Source of the DNA: an uncultured Burkholderiales bacterium
GTDB lineage: Bacteria > Pseudomonadota > Gammaproteobacteria > Burkholderiales > Burkholderiaceae_D
Direction of reading: 5' to 3'
NCBI GenBank assembly: GCA_937872165.1
Contig: CALMOR010000081.1
Span: 49,213 to 59,101 of the forward strand
DNA length: 9,889 nt
Shown here: positions 1 through 6,404 of the stretch, piece by piece
How positions within the stretch are numbered: the stretch's first letter is position 1
Layout of the letters: every line of letters begins with the position of its first letter
The notes under the pieces: generated by a model
Database searches by the model: none
What the model was told of the DNA's origin: nothing
The model's input: only the letters and a program-made list of their open reading frames with translations
Translations under genes and position numbers: made by a program

Positions 1-1
1 C

Positions 2-493
2 ACGTGACGAGAGCCGTTGTCGCGCCGCCTTACCCTCGCCCGACTCGGACCGGCACCCGATCGCATCGAGTCCCCGTCTGATCCCGCGCCGGCAGCCGCG
101 CAGCGCCCGACGGACCACGAGCTCGAGCCCCGATGAGACCGCGTCGACCGCGCAGACCTTCACGTCGACGAAGCCGAGCGGCAGCGCGCTTTCGCGAATC
201 GCGTCCTCGTCGACCGCGGTGGGCATCTTCGATGCCTTCTTCGGCCACGAGACCCAGACGATCGCGTCCTCGCGAAGGGCCGCGCGGCAGTGCCTCGACG
301 CGTCGTCGAGCGTCGCGCGCTCGGCCGTGAAGAGATGCACGAGATCGACCTCCCGATCGATCGTCGAGACGAAGCGGACGTCCGGCGGCAGCGGCTCGAG
401 CGATGCGCGATAGCCGAGCGGTTCGCCGACGACGACGGTCGCGCCGGTGGCGATGCCGAGCTTCTCCGCGAGCTTTCGCGAATCACCGGCCAC
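2..493 (-). CDS. DUF3052 family protein, partial (runs off left edge)
   Basis: Reading leftward from a GTG at 491-493 the frame stays open to the window edge (164 codons seen, no stop). The protein starts VAGDSRKLAEKLGI and carries the DUF3052 hallmarks: VDLVHLFTAERATL near residues 45-58, the block VWVSWPKKASKMPT near 74-87, and LPLGFVDVKVCAVD near 98-111, followed by GLELVVRR. The molecular function of DUF3052 proteins is not known. The GTG start is chosen because the upstream gene's TGA (497-499) closes the frame just before it, leaving 3 nt between the genes and suggesting translational coupling. Members usually end soon after the LVVRR strand. Here an Arg/Gly-rich tail of at least 30 residues follows, so either the C-terminus is extended or a frameshift near 80-100 hides the true stop. 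Family call confident; 3' end unknown. Confidence 0.8.
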   Translation of the reverse strand, partial: MAGDSRKLAEKLGIATGATVVVGEPLGYRASLEPLPPDVRFVSTIDREVDLVHLFTAERATLDDASRHCRAALREDAIVWVSWPKKASKMPTAVDEDAIRESALPLGFVDVKVCAVDAVSSGLELVVRRALRGCRRGIRRGLDAIGCRSESGEGKAARQRLSSR

Positions 494-496
494 GAC

Positions 497-907
497 TCAG
501 GCCTTGCTGTCGCCGTCCAGCGAATGGTCGAAGTCGTAGTAGTGCTCGCCCTGCTCGATCCGGATCACGAGCCGGCCCGACAGGCCGACCAGTTCGTCGG
601 TGCCGGAGTCGGGAACGACGGTGACCGAAAGCGTCGGCGTGCCGCGGTCCATGGTGCCCGAGTGTTGCAGGAAGAACGAGCCATGGCGGCCCTTCAAGGA
701 TCCACGCACGTGCTCCATCGCGACGTAGCCGGCGGATCCCACCGTCGACGTCATCGCGGCGAACATCTCGCCGACGCCGGTCGCCTCGAGGTCGCCGTGA
801 TAGCGCTTGTCGAGCGTCATGCGCCCGATGCCCGAGTCCGTCGCGGCTTCGTGCATCGCCGCCTTGACCATCGTCACGTCGAAGGTGCCGGTGCTGTGTT
901 CGGTCAT
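497..907 (-). CDS. DUF3224 domain-containing protein
   Basis: 136-residue protein matching the DUF3224 family over its full usual length: TGTFDVTM at the N-terminus, GRMTLDKRYHGDLEATGVGEM near residues 28-48, GSAGYVAMEHVRGSLKGRHGSF near 57-78, LQHSGTM near 80-86, and TLSVTVVPDSGTDELVGLSG near 92-111. The family is predicted to be a small beta-barrel (allene oxide cyclase-like fold); its biochemical role is not established. No signal peptide or membrane segment is seen, so it is probably cytoplasmic. The ATG at 905-907 is preceded by GAGGA with suitable spacing. A TAGAAT sequence at 933-938 (minus strand) could be a -10 box, but no convincing -35 accompanies it. The gene is first in a two-gene unit with the DUF3052 gene and is divergent from the ABC transporter operon. 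Confidence 0.88.
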   Translation of the reverse strand: MTEHSTGTFDVTMVKAAMHEAATDSGIGRMTLDKRYHGDLEATGVGEMFAAMTSTVGSAGYVAMEHVRGSLKGRHGSFFLQHSGTMDRGTPTLSVTVVPDSGTDELVGLSGRLVIRIEQGEHYYDFDHSLDGDSKA

Positions 908-1089
908 GGAGGATCCTCGTCGAAGAGAAGGAATTCTAATCGGTGGCGTTCCGCTCTCCCTCGGTCCGGCGAAGGCGGCGACGGCGACTTCGGAGCGAGG
1001 CGCGGACGGCCGCGACGGCGCTGCGCTCGTCGACGACGACGTTCATCCGTGAACGACGACGCTCGACCTCGCCACCCGCGTGGGTCGCG

Positions 1090-1120
1090 TGCACCGCGAT
1101 GAATGCGCAGCCGCGGTGCG
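1090..1120. promoter_or_regulatory. Inverted repeat, candidate activator-binding site
   Basis: TGCACCGCG at 1090-1098 faces CGCGGTGCG at 1112-1120; 8 of 9 positions are complementary, with a 13-nt spacer. The arms contain TGCACC and GGTGC, which resemble NtrC half-sites, but the spacing is longer than in the classical 17-bp NtrC dyad. The centre (about 1105) is near -100 relative to the start site predicted from the sigma-54 promoter, which is where enhancer-binding proteins usually sit. A LysR-type or other dimeric regulator is an alternative. The repeat is seen directly; the regulatory role is inference. Confidence 0.4.
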
Positions 1121-1179
1121 ACCGCGGCGGCCCGAGCCCGCGGCCCCGCGCAGTGCCTGCGACACGAGATCCGGACTCC

Positions 1180-1194
1180 TGGCACGGCATCTGC
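1180..1194 (+). promoter_or_regulatory. Sigma-54 (-24/-12) promoter candidate
   Basis: TGGCACG at 1180-1186, then four bases, then CTGC at 1191-1194. This matches the sigma-54 consensus TGGCACG-N4-TTGC at all but one defined base. The invariant GG (1181-1182) and GC (1193-1194) are exactly 10 nt apart. Transcription would start near 1206, giving a leader of about 33 nt before the GGAG ribosome binding site (1229-1232) and the ATG at 1239. Sigma-54 promoters are typically driven by NtrC-like activators, in keeping with a nitrogen-scavenging operon. Confidence 0.62.
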
Positions 1195-1238
1195 GTATGC
1201 CGTTCCCGCTCCAGCTTCGCAGCAACCCGGAGTCGCTC

Positions 1239-2264
1239 ATGTCCGACGTCGTCCTTCCAGCTTCTTCGATCGAAGCCGTCGCTCCGGCGAACGGTCGACG
1301 CCGCTTTCTCGCCGCGGGCGGCGCGGTGCTCGCCGCTCTGGGTACGCCGGCCGGGGTCGGGGCCCAGGCGTCGCCGAGGATCCGCATCGGCTTCTGGCCG
1401 GTCGCGTCGGCGCTGCCGTTCTTCGTCGCGATCGAGAAGGGCTGGTTCAAGGATGCGGGACTCGACGTCGAGCCGCTCAAGTTCGCGAGCGCCCAGCAGG
1501 TCATGGAGGCGATGCTGTCCGGTCGCGCCGAAGGCAGCGCCAACGGGACGGCCTCGGCGGTCCTCGCGATCGGCGAGATCGCACAGCCTGGCCTCTTCAA
1601 GATCTTCTGCACCAACCCCACCAACGCGAAGTACGTGCTCGACGAGTTCATCGTCGCGAAGGACAGCCCGATCAGGTCGCTCGCCGAACTGAAGGGCAGG
1701 CGCGTCGCATCGGGTCCGGGCATCCAGAACGTCACGCTCGCCAAGGTCATGCTCGAGCGCGCGGGCGCGGGACCGATGGCGGTCACCGAGCTGCCGATCG
1801 GGCAGCACGTCGCGTCCATCGCCGCCGGCCAGGTCGACGCGGCCTACACGCTGGAGCCGACCGGCACCGTCGGTCGCCTCAACGGCAGCACGCGCACGCT
1901 CGAGGTCGGCGTCGTCGCGAAGTACGTCCTCGGCGACCCGATGGCGCCCTGGCACGGTGGCTCCGCGAGCCTGACGAGCGACTTCCTGTCGAAGCACGGC
2001 GACGTCGCGAAGAAGTACATGGCCGCGTACCGGAAGGGCGTCGATCTCGTCAAGCAGAAGCCCGACGAGGCGCGCCCTTTCCTCAAGGGCTATACCGCGA
2101 TCGAAGGACCGCTCACGTCCGAGGTGCCGATGTCCGACTACCTGTTCTCCACCGACTTCAAGCCGGCCGACGTCGCGTACTTCCAGAAGTTCTACGACCT
2201 GTTCACCGACAAGGGCGTCTTCGAGCGCAAGGTCGACGTCGGCGGACTGCTCTACAAGGCGTGA
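1239..2264 (+). CDS. ABC transporter substrate-binding protein, NitT/TauT (NMT1/SsuA-like), Tat signal
   Basis: 341-residue periplasmic solute-binding protein, first gene of the operon. Residues 19-44 form a twin-arginine-type signal: GRRRFLAAGGA, a hydrophobic stretch, and AQA before a likely cleavage near residue 44. The mature protein begins IRIGFWPVASALPFFVAIEKGWF, the classic opening of the NMT1/SsuA/TauA family, and continues with AGLDVE, SLAELKGRRVA and AGQVDAAYTLEPT. Such proteins deliver small organic anions, sulfonates, pyrimidine precursors or ureides to the membrane complex; the ligand cannot be read from sequence. The ATG at 1239 is preferred because GGAG sits 6 nt upstream and the start falls downstream of the sigma-54 promoter. 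The in-frame ATGs at 1080 and 1197 would precede the predicted transcription start. Confidence 0.9.
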   Translation: MSDVVLPASSIEAVAPANGRRRFLAAGGAVLAALGTPAGVGAQASPRIRIGFWPVASALPFFVAIEKGWFKDAGLDVEPLKFASAQQVMEAMLSGRAEGSANGTASAVLAIGEIAQPGLFKIFCTNPTNAKYVLDEFIVAKDSPIRSLAELKGRRVASGPGIQNVTLAKVMLERAGAGPMAVTELPIGQHVASIAAGQVDAAYTLEPTGTVGRLNGSTRTLEVGVVAKYVLGDPMAPWHGGSASLTSDFLSKHGDVAKKYMAAYRKGVDLVKQKPDEARPFLKGYTAIEGPLTSEVPMSDYLFSTDFKPADVAYFQKFYDLFTDKGVFERKVDVGGLLYKA

Positions 2265-2268
2265 CACG

Positions 2269-3201
2269 ATGGCTCCCACCAGCGATGCGTCGACCGTCGA
2301 TGCAGCGGTCGCCGATGCGGAGGCCGACCGTGCGATGGCCGGCCGGGCTCCGACCCTCGATGCGATGTCCGGCGAGCCGAACCCCGCCGCCGTGCGCCGC
2401 CCGTGGGAAGCGCCGGTACCGGACGAGACGGCGACCGTGCCGCGTGTTCCGCTTCGCGACCGGCTGCTGCCGGTCATCGGACCCGTGGTCCTCTTCATCG
2501 TGTGGGATCTGGTGGTCCGCTTCGGACTCATCAAGGCGATCCTGCTGCCGACGCCGTGGAACACGTTGCAGGCCCTCGTCGCGGGACTCGCGGGCGGGCC
2601 GCTCATGGCCGACTTCGTCGTCACCGTCGGCCGCACCCTCGAGTCCTTCGTCATCGCTGCGCTGATCGGCGTGCCGCTCGGCGTGCTGCTCGGGTCGAAC
2701 GAGAAGGCCTATCGATCGGTCGAGTTCCTGATCGACTTCTTCCGCTCGACGCCGTCGTCGGCGCTGATCCCGCTGTTCCTGCTGATCTTCGGCGTGTCCG
2801 ACGTCAACAAGGTCGCGATCGCGGCCTTCGGCGCGCTGCTGATCGTGCTGTTCAACAGCGCGTACGGCGTCATCAACGCGCGGAAGCAGCGCGTGATGGC
2901 GGCCCGCGTGATGGGCGCGTCGCGCTGGCAGATCTTCAAGGACGTGCTGATCTGGGAGAGCCTGCAACCGACCTTCGTCGGCCTGCGCTCGGCCGTGTCG
3001 ATGGCGCTCGTCATCGTCATCGTGGCCGAGATGTTCATCGGCTCCGACACCGGCCTCGGCCATCGCATCATCGATGCGCAGCAGGTGCTCAACGTCAGGA
3101 GCATGTACGCGGCGATCCTCGCGGCCGGCGCGCTCGGCTACGCGCTCAACGTGCTGTTCCTCGTCGCCGAGCGGCGCATCGTGCACTGGAGCGGACGATG
3201 A
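2269..3201 (+). CDS. ABC transporter permease, NitT/TauT (SsuC/TauC-like)
   Basis: Inner-membrane subunit of the importer. Hydrophobic segments lie near residues 67-88, 127-145, 163-178, 182-203, 243-257 and 279-300. The cytoplasmic coupling (EAA-type) loop RVMGASRWQIFKDVLIW is at about 213-229, as in BPD_transp_1 permeases. The ATG at 2269 follows the preceding stop by 4 nt but gives an unusually long hydrophilic N-terminal tail of about 60 residues. An ATG at 2335 has GGAGG at 2319-2323 and would give 288 residues, closer to the usual family length, so the start is uncertain. The tail is encoded by a weak 15-nt periodic repeat (CGATGC at 2283, 2298 and 2313). The stop overlaps the next start (ATGA). 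Confidence 0.92.
   Translation: MAPTSDASTVDAAVADAEADRAMAGRAPTLDAMSGEPNPAAVRRPWEAPVPDETATVPRVPLRDRLLPVIGPVVLFIVWDLVVRFGLIKAILLPTPWNTLQALVAGLAGGPLMADFVVTVGRTLESFVIAALIGVPLGVLLGSNEKAYRSVEFLIDFFRSTPSSALIPLFLLIFGVSDVNKVAIAAFGALLIVLFNSAYGVINARKQRVMAARVMGASRWQIFKDVLIWESLQPTFVGLRSAVSMALVIVIVAEMFIGSDTGLGHRIIDAQQVLNVRSMYAAILAAGALGYALNVLFLVAERRIVHWSGR
2283..2363 (+). repeat. Low-complexity CGATGC repeats in permease N-terminus
   Basis: CGATGC occurs at 2283, 2298 and 2313 with exact 15-nt spacing, again at 2358, and as CGATGG at 2333. The protein reads Asp-Ala every five residues or so. This stretch has no membrane or domain signature and may be a slippage-derived extension, or may lie upstream of the true start at 2335. 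Confidence 0.5.
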
Positions 3202-4004
3202 GCGCGGTGACGATGCCGTCGACGCCGGCCGCCTTCGTCCCCGGCCCGGCCGGCACCCACAACACGATCCGGGGACTGACGAAGCACTTCGCCGGCTGGC
3301 CGCTCTACGAACGCTTCGACCTCGACATCCCGAAGCACCGCATCGTCTCGGTGTTCGGCCCCAACGGCTGCGGCAAGTCGACGCTGATCAACATGATCGC
3401 GGGCCTCGTGCCGATCGACGCCGGCGAGATCCTCTTCGACGGCAAGTCGCTCGCGGACACGAAGATCGGCTACGTCTTCCAGAACTATCGCGAGGCGCTG
3501 CTGCCGTGGCGCCGCACGATCGACAACATCCGCTATCCGCTCGAGCTCGAGGGGATGAGGAAGGGCGACATCGAGACGCGCATCGGCGAGCTCGAGGAAT
3601 CGTTCGGCGTCGGGTTCGACCTGAAGCGTTACCCCTACGAGCTGTCGGGCGGCCAGCAGCAGACCGCGTCGATCATGCGCGCGCTGGCGCCGAAGCCAGA
3701 GGTCGTCTTCCTCGACGAGCCGTTCTCGGCGCTCGACTTCGAGATGACGCTGTTCATCCGCGAGAAGCTGCAGGAGGTCTTCGTGGCGACCGGCACGACG
3801 ATGATGCTGGTCTCGCACGACCTCGAGGAGGCGGTCTACCTGGCCGACGAGGTGCTGCTGCTGACCAAGCGGCCCACGCGCGTCGCGGAGATCCTCGCGT
3901 ACGACGACCCGCGGCCGCGCACCGTCGATACACTGTCGGCCCCGAGCTTCGTCGCGACGAAGAAGCGGTCGATGGAAATCTTCCAGCGCGAGGTCCGCCG
4001 CTGA
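3198..4004 (+). CDS. ABC transporter ATP-binding protein, NitT/TauT (SsuB/TauB-like)
   Basis: 268-residue ATPase that powers the importer from the cytoplasmic face. All motifs are in order: Walker A GPNGCGKST (54-62), Q-loop VFQN (Gln95), signature LSGGQQQ (149-155), Walker B VVFLDEP (169-175), D-loop SALD (177-180), and switch histidine in SHD (His207). Residues SHDLEEAVYLADEV and LLTKRP are typical of the SsuB/TauB/NrtD group. The ATG overlaps the permease stop (ATGA), so the two are translationally coupled. The N-terminal 20 residues are Pro/Ala-rich and carry no motif. The next gene begins 17 nt after the stop, the largest gap in the operon after the first promoter. Confidence 0.95.
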   Translation: MSAVTMPSTPAAFVPGPAGTHNTIRGLTKHFAGWPLYERFDLDIPKHRIVSVFGPNGCGKSTLINMIAGLVPIDAGEILFDGKSLADTKIGYVFQNYREALLPWRRTIDNIRYPLELEGMRKGDIETRIGELEESFGVGFDLKRYPYELSGGQQQTASIMRALAPKPEVVFLDEPFSALDFEMTLFIREKLQEVFVATGTTMMLVSHDLEEAVYLADEVLLLTKRPTRVAEILAYDDPRPRTVDTLSAPSFVATKKRSMEIFQREVRR

Positions 4005-4021
4005 GCGAGGACGAGAACGAC

Positions 4022-4219
4022 ATGAATGCCGATCAACGCGCCGCCTACGTCGATGCCGCGGCCAACGCGCTCGCTCTGTCGATCGGGCCGTATCGCGACG
4101 GCGTGCTGCGCTACTTCGCGCTCGCCGAGCAGATGAACGCGCTCGTCGATGCCTATCCGCTCGGCGTGCACGACGAGTCCGGCGAGGTCTTCGTGCCGGT
4201 CGAGCCGGGTCCTCGTTGA
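4022..4219 (+). CDS. atzG: AtzG/HpxX-like small subunit (DUF4089)
   Basis: 65-residue protein with the DUF4089/AtzG pattern: an N-terminal helix (YVDAAANALALSI), then YRDGVLRYFALAEQMNALVDAYPL, and a short C-terminal tail. In Pseudomonas sp. ADP, AtzG is a GatC-related adaptor that binds and stabilises the amidase AtzE in a heterotetramer. In Klebsiella the equivalent of the pair is HpxX/HpxY, in oxalurate use. Being directly in front of an AtzE-type amidase with a 4-nt overlap supports the same partnership here. GAGGA upstream of the ATG is loosely spaced. The family is clear; the substrate pathway (1-carboxybiuret versus oxalurate versus other) is not decided by this sequence. Confidence 0.85.
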   Translation: MNADQRAAYVDAAANALALSIGPYRDGVLRYFALAEQMNALVDAYPLGVHDESGEVFVPVEPGPR

Positions 4220-5634
4220 GCGATCCCACCGCGTTGCTGGCCGGTCCGGGCCATGCGATCACGGAGGCGATCCGCGACGGGTCGACGAGCGTCGCCGCGA
4301 TGGTCGGCGCCAGCCTCGCTGCCGTCGCGGCCACGCATACGTCGATCAACGCCTATACCGAGGTGCTCTCGCAACGCGCCATGGCGCGGGCCGCGACGCT
4401 GGACCGCGAAGGCGATCGTTCGCTGCCGCTGTTCGGCGTGCCGTTCGCCGCCAAGAACCTGTTCGACATCGATGGCCTGGTGACGATCGCGGGCTCGAAG
4501 ATCGAGCGCGACGCGGCGCCCGCGACCCGCGACGCGATCCTCGTCGAGCGCATGGAAGCCGCCGGCGCGGTGCTGGTCGGCGCGCTCAACATGGACGAGT
4601 ACGCGTACGGCTTCACGACCGAGAACTCGCACTACGGACCCGGGCGCAATCCGCACGACACGAGCCGCATCGTCGGCGGCTCTTCGGGCGGCTCGGGCGC
4701 CGCGGTCGCGGCCGGCACGGTGTCGATCGCGCTCGCGTCGGACACCAACGGATCGATCCGCGTGCCCGCGTCGCTGTGCGGCCTCTTCGGACTGAAGCCC
4801 ACTTTCGGCAGGCTCACGCGACGCGGCAGCTATCCGTTCGTCGCGAGCCTCGACCATCTCGGCCCGCTCGCTCGTAGCGTCCGCGACCTCGCGCTCGCCT
4901 ACGACGCGATGCAGGGTCCGGACCCGCTCGATCCGGCGTGCGCGCGACGAGCGGTCGAACCGGTGACGCCGATGCTCGACGGCGGCATCGACGGTCTTCG
5001 CATCGCGCTGCTCGGCGGCTGGTTCGACGCGCAGTCGGGCGACGACGCGAGAGCTGCGCTCGCCGTCGCGGCCGATGCGCTCGGCGTCCGCGCGACGGTC
5101 GAGTTCGTCGACGCCGAGGCCGCGCGCGCCGCGGCCTTCGTCGTCACCAACGCGCAGGGCGCCGCGCTGCACCTGCCCGATCTGCGCACGCGGGCAAAGG
5201 ATTTCGAGCCGCTGTCGCGCGACCGCTTCCTCGCCGGTGCGTTGATCCCGGCCGCGTGGGTCGTGCGTGCGCAACGCGTGCGTCGCAAGGCGGCCGAGAC
5301 CGCCGCGCGTCTCTTCGCCGACTGGGACGTGCTGCTCGCGCCGGCCACGCCGTGCGCCGCGCCGCCGATCGGCACCGAATGGATCGAGATCGACGGTCGA
5401 CGGGTCGCCTCGCGGCCCCACCTCGGCGTGCTGACTCAGCCGTTGTCCGCGATCGGACTGCCGGTCTGCGTCGCACCGGTGTTCGGTCGCACGACCGGCG
5501 CCGACGCACATCTGCCGATCGGCGTGCAGATCGTCGCGGCCCCGTGGCGCGAGGACCTCGCGTTGCGCGTCGCTCGGACGCTCGAACGCGAGGGCGTCGC
5601 GACCGCACCGATCGGCCGCGCGGCGGGAGCATGA
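4216..5634 (+). CDS. atzE: AtzE/HpxY-family amidase (amidase signature hydrolase)
   Basis: 472-residue cytoplasmic amidase. The Ser-cisSer-Lys triad is present with family spacing: Lys80 in FAAKNLFD, cis-Ser156 in GGSSGGSG, and nucleophile Ser180 in SDTNGSIRVPASLCG, 24 residues later. DTNGSIR rather than the commoner DTGGSIR, together with LFGLKPTFGRL, is what I recall for the AtzE group. AtzE hydrolyses 1-carboxybiuret in cyanuric acid breakdown; HpxY is the homologue in oxalurate clusters. The start is a TTG whose last two bases join the atzG stop (TTGA), with no nearby ATG or GTG and no clear Shine-Dalgarno. Expression is therefore probably by translational coupling, which would keep the AtzG and AtzE subunits in balance. 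The stop overlaps the next ATG (ATGA). Confidence 0.92.
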   Translation: MSDPTALLAGPGHAITEAIRDGSTSVAAMVGASLAAVAATHTSINAYTEVLSQRAMARAATLDREGDRSLPLFGVPFAAKNLFDIDGLVTIAGSKIERDAAPATRDAILVERMEAAGAVLVGALNMDEYAYGFTTENSHYGPGRNPHDTSRIVGGSSGGSGAAVAAGTVSIALASDTNGSIRVPASLCGLFGLKPTFGRLTRRGSYPFVASLDHLGPLARSVRDLALAYDAMQGPDPLDPACARRAVEPVTPMLDGGIDGLRIALLGGWFDAQSGDDARAALAVAADALGVRATVEFVDAEAARAAAFVVTNAQGAALHLPDLRTRAKDFEPLSRDRFLAGALIPAAWVVRAQRVRRKAAETAARLFADWDVLLAPATPCAAPPIGTEWIEIDGRRVASRPHLGVLTQPLSAIGLPVCVAPVFGRTTGADAHLPIGVQIVAAPWREDLALRVARTLEREGVATAPIGRAAGA

Positions 5635-6035
5635 CCCCACTGCCCGCGATCGACGACCCGGCGGTCCTCGCCGAAGTCGAGGCGGCCTTCGATCGCTACG
5701 AGCGGGCGCTCGTGACGAACGACGTCGCGGTGCTCGACGAGCTGTTCTGGAAGTCGCCGACGACGTTGCGCTACGGCGCCACCGAGAACCTCTACGGCTA
5801 CGACGAGATCGCGGCCTTCCGCGCCGCACGCCCATCGGCCGGCCTCGCGCGGACCGTGACGCGCCGCGTGATCACGAGCTACGGACCGTCGAGCGCGACG
5901 GCCAACATCGAGTTCGTGCGCGACGGCGATCGGCGCATCGGCCGGCAGAGCCAGACGTGGGTGAAGATGCCCGAAGGCTGGCGCATCGTCGCGGCTCACG
6001 TGAGCCTGATCGAGACGGGAACGAAGCAGGCCTGA
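5631..6035 (+). CDS. hpxZ: AtzH/HpxZ-like protein (DUF3225, SnoaL-like fold)
   Basis: 134-residue protein of the DUF3225 family (SnoaL/NTF2-like cone). Recognisable pieces are AFDRYERALVTNDVAVLDELFW near residues 19-40, LRYGATENLYGYDEIAAFRAAR near 46-67, and GRQSQTWVKMPEGWRIVAAHVS near 103-124. In Klebsiella HpxZ belongs to the oxalurate operon. In Pseudomonas sp. ADP the related AtzH is a decarboxylating amidohydrolase acting on 1,3-dicarboxyurea, clearing a dead-end product of AtzE. Its 4-nt overlap with the amidase gene and last place in the operon fit such an accessory step. No terminator hairpin is evident after the stop; degraded transposase DNA follows directly. Confidence 0.88.
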   Translation: MTPLPAIDDPAVLAEVEAAFDRYERALVTNDVAVLDELFWKSPTTLRYGATENLYGYDEIAAFRAARPSAGLARTVTRRVITSYGPSSATANIEFVRDGDRRIGRQSQTWVKMPEGWRIVAAHVSLIETGTKQA

Positions 6036-6039
6036 AGCA

Positions 6040-6400
6040 TCGAGAGGTCGTCCCTGTCGAAGGGCGTCGGGAGAGCGGAGCGACGCTGCCGATGCCTCGA
6101 TGCCGGTCGTCGTGGGAATCCGGGCATCGACAGCAGCGGGCATCTGGTCGAGTGCTGGCGGTGCGGTCATGAACCTGTTCGCGCAGCGTCGACCGGATGG
6201 AGGGCTCGGCCTTGACGTTGGTCCGCGGTCGGCAGGGTCGCGTGAAGCGATGCACGATCCCGAGCCCGTCGCACGCCTCGTCGAAGTCGCGCGAGCGGAA
6301 GGTCGAGCCGACCGGTTGGTGAGCGACGGCACGCTCGCATCGTCGTTTCCGTACGGGCCGCGAGCCGGGCCATCGATCCGCGGGAAGCTCGCGGACCTCG
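6040..6400 (-). pseudogene. Decayed IS481-type transposase fragment (C-terminal part)
   Basis: Reading the minus strand, about 6165-6309 gives GSTFRSRDFDEACDGLGIVH, then RFTRPCRPRTNVKAEPS and IRSTLREQ. This matches the IS481 integrase core, which is normally close to DNGSxYRSxxFxxxCxxxGIxHxFTRPYRPQTNGKAERF followed by xxxLREW. The third catalytic Glu (KAE) survives, but NGK is now NVK. The DNG motif appears only in a neighbouring frame as LTNRSA near 6315-6335, so at least one frameshift separates them. Past 6165 the end is eroded (HRGIGSVAPLSRR near 6070-6105). No start, first catalytic Asp, or terminal repeats are seen. The relic fills the gap between the amidase operon and the lipoprotein gene. 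IS481 rather than the related IS3 family is my reading of FTRPxRPxTN. Confidence 0.65.
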
Positions 6401-6404
6401 GTCG

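Larger units (their letters stand above)
908..1238. other. Divergent intergenic region, no gene
   Basis: This 331-nt stretch lies between the divergent DUF3224 gene and the ABC transporter operon. Open frames crossing it on both strands are Arg-rich readings of GC-rich DNA with no family resemblance. It holds a sigma-54-type promoter candidate at 1180-1194 and an inverted repeat at 1090-1120, described separately, plus the ribosome binding sites of both flanking genes. Confidence 0.6.

Noticed and set aside
1080..1238. Upstream extension of the binding protein from ATG 1080 or 1197
   Set aside because: It would bury the Tat signal under 14-53 extra residues and begin before the predicted transcription start; ATG 1239 has its own Shine-Dalgarno.
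936..2654. 572-codon open frame antisense to the binding protein and permease
   Set aside because: Arg/Asp/Ala-rich product mirroring well-recognised plus-strand genes; a GC-bias shadow.
4153..5835. 560-codon open frame antisense to the amidase
   Set aside because: Arg-rich, no family features; the opposite strand encodes a complete amidase with its catalytic triad.
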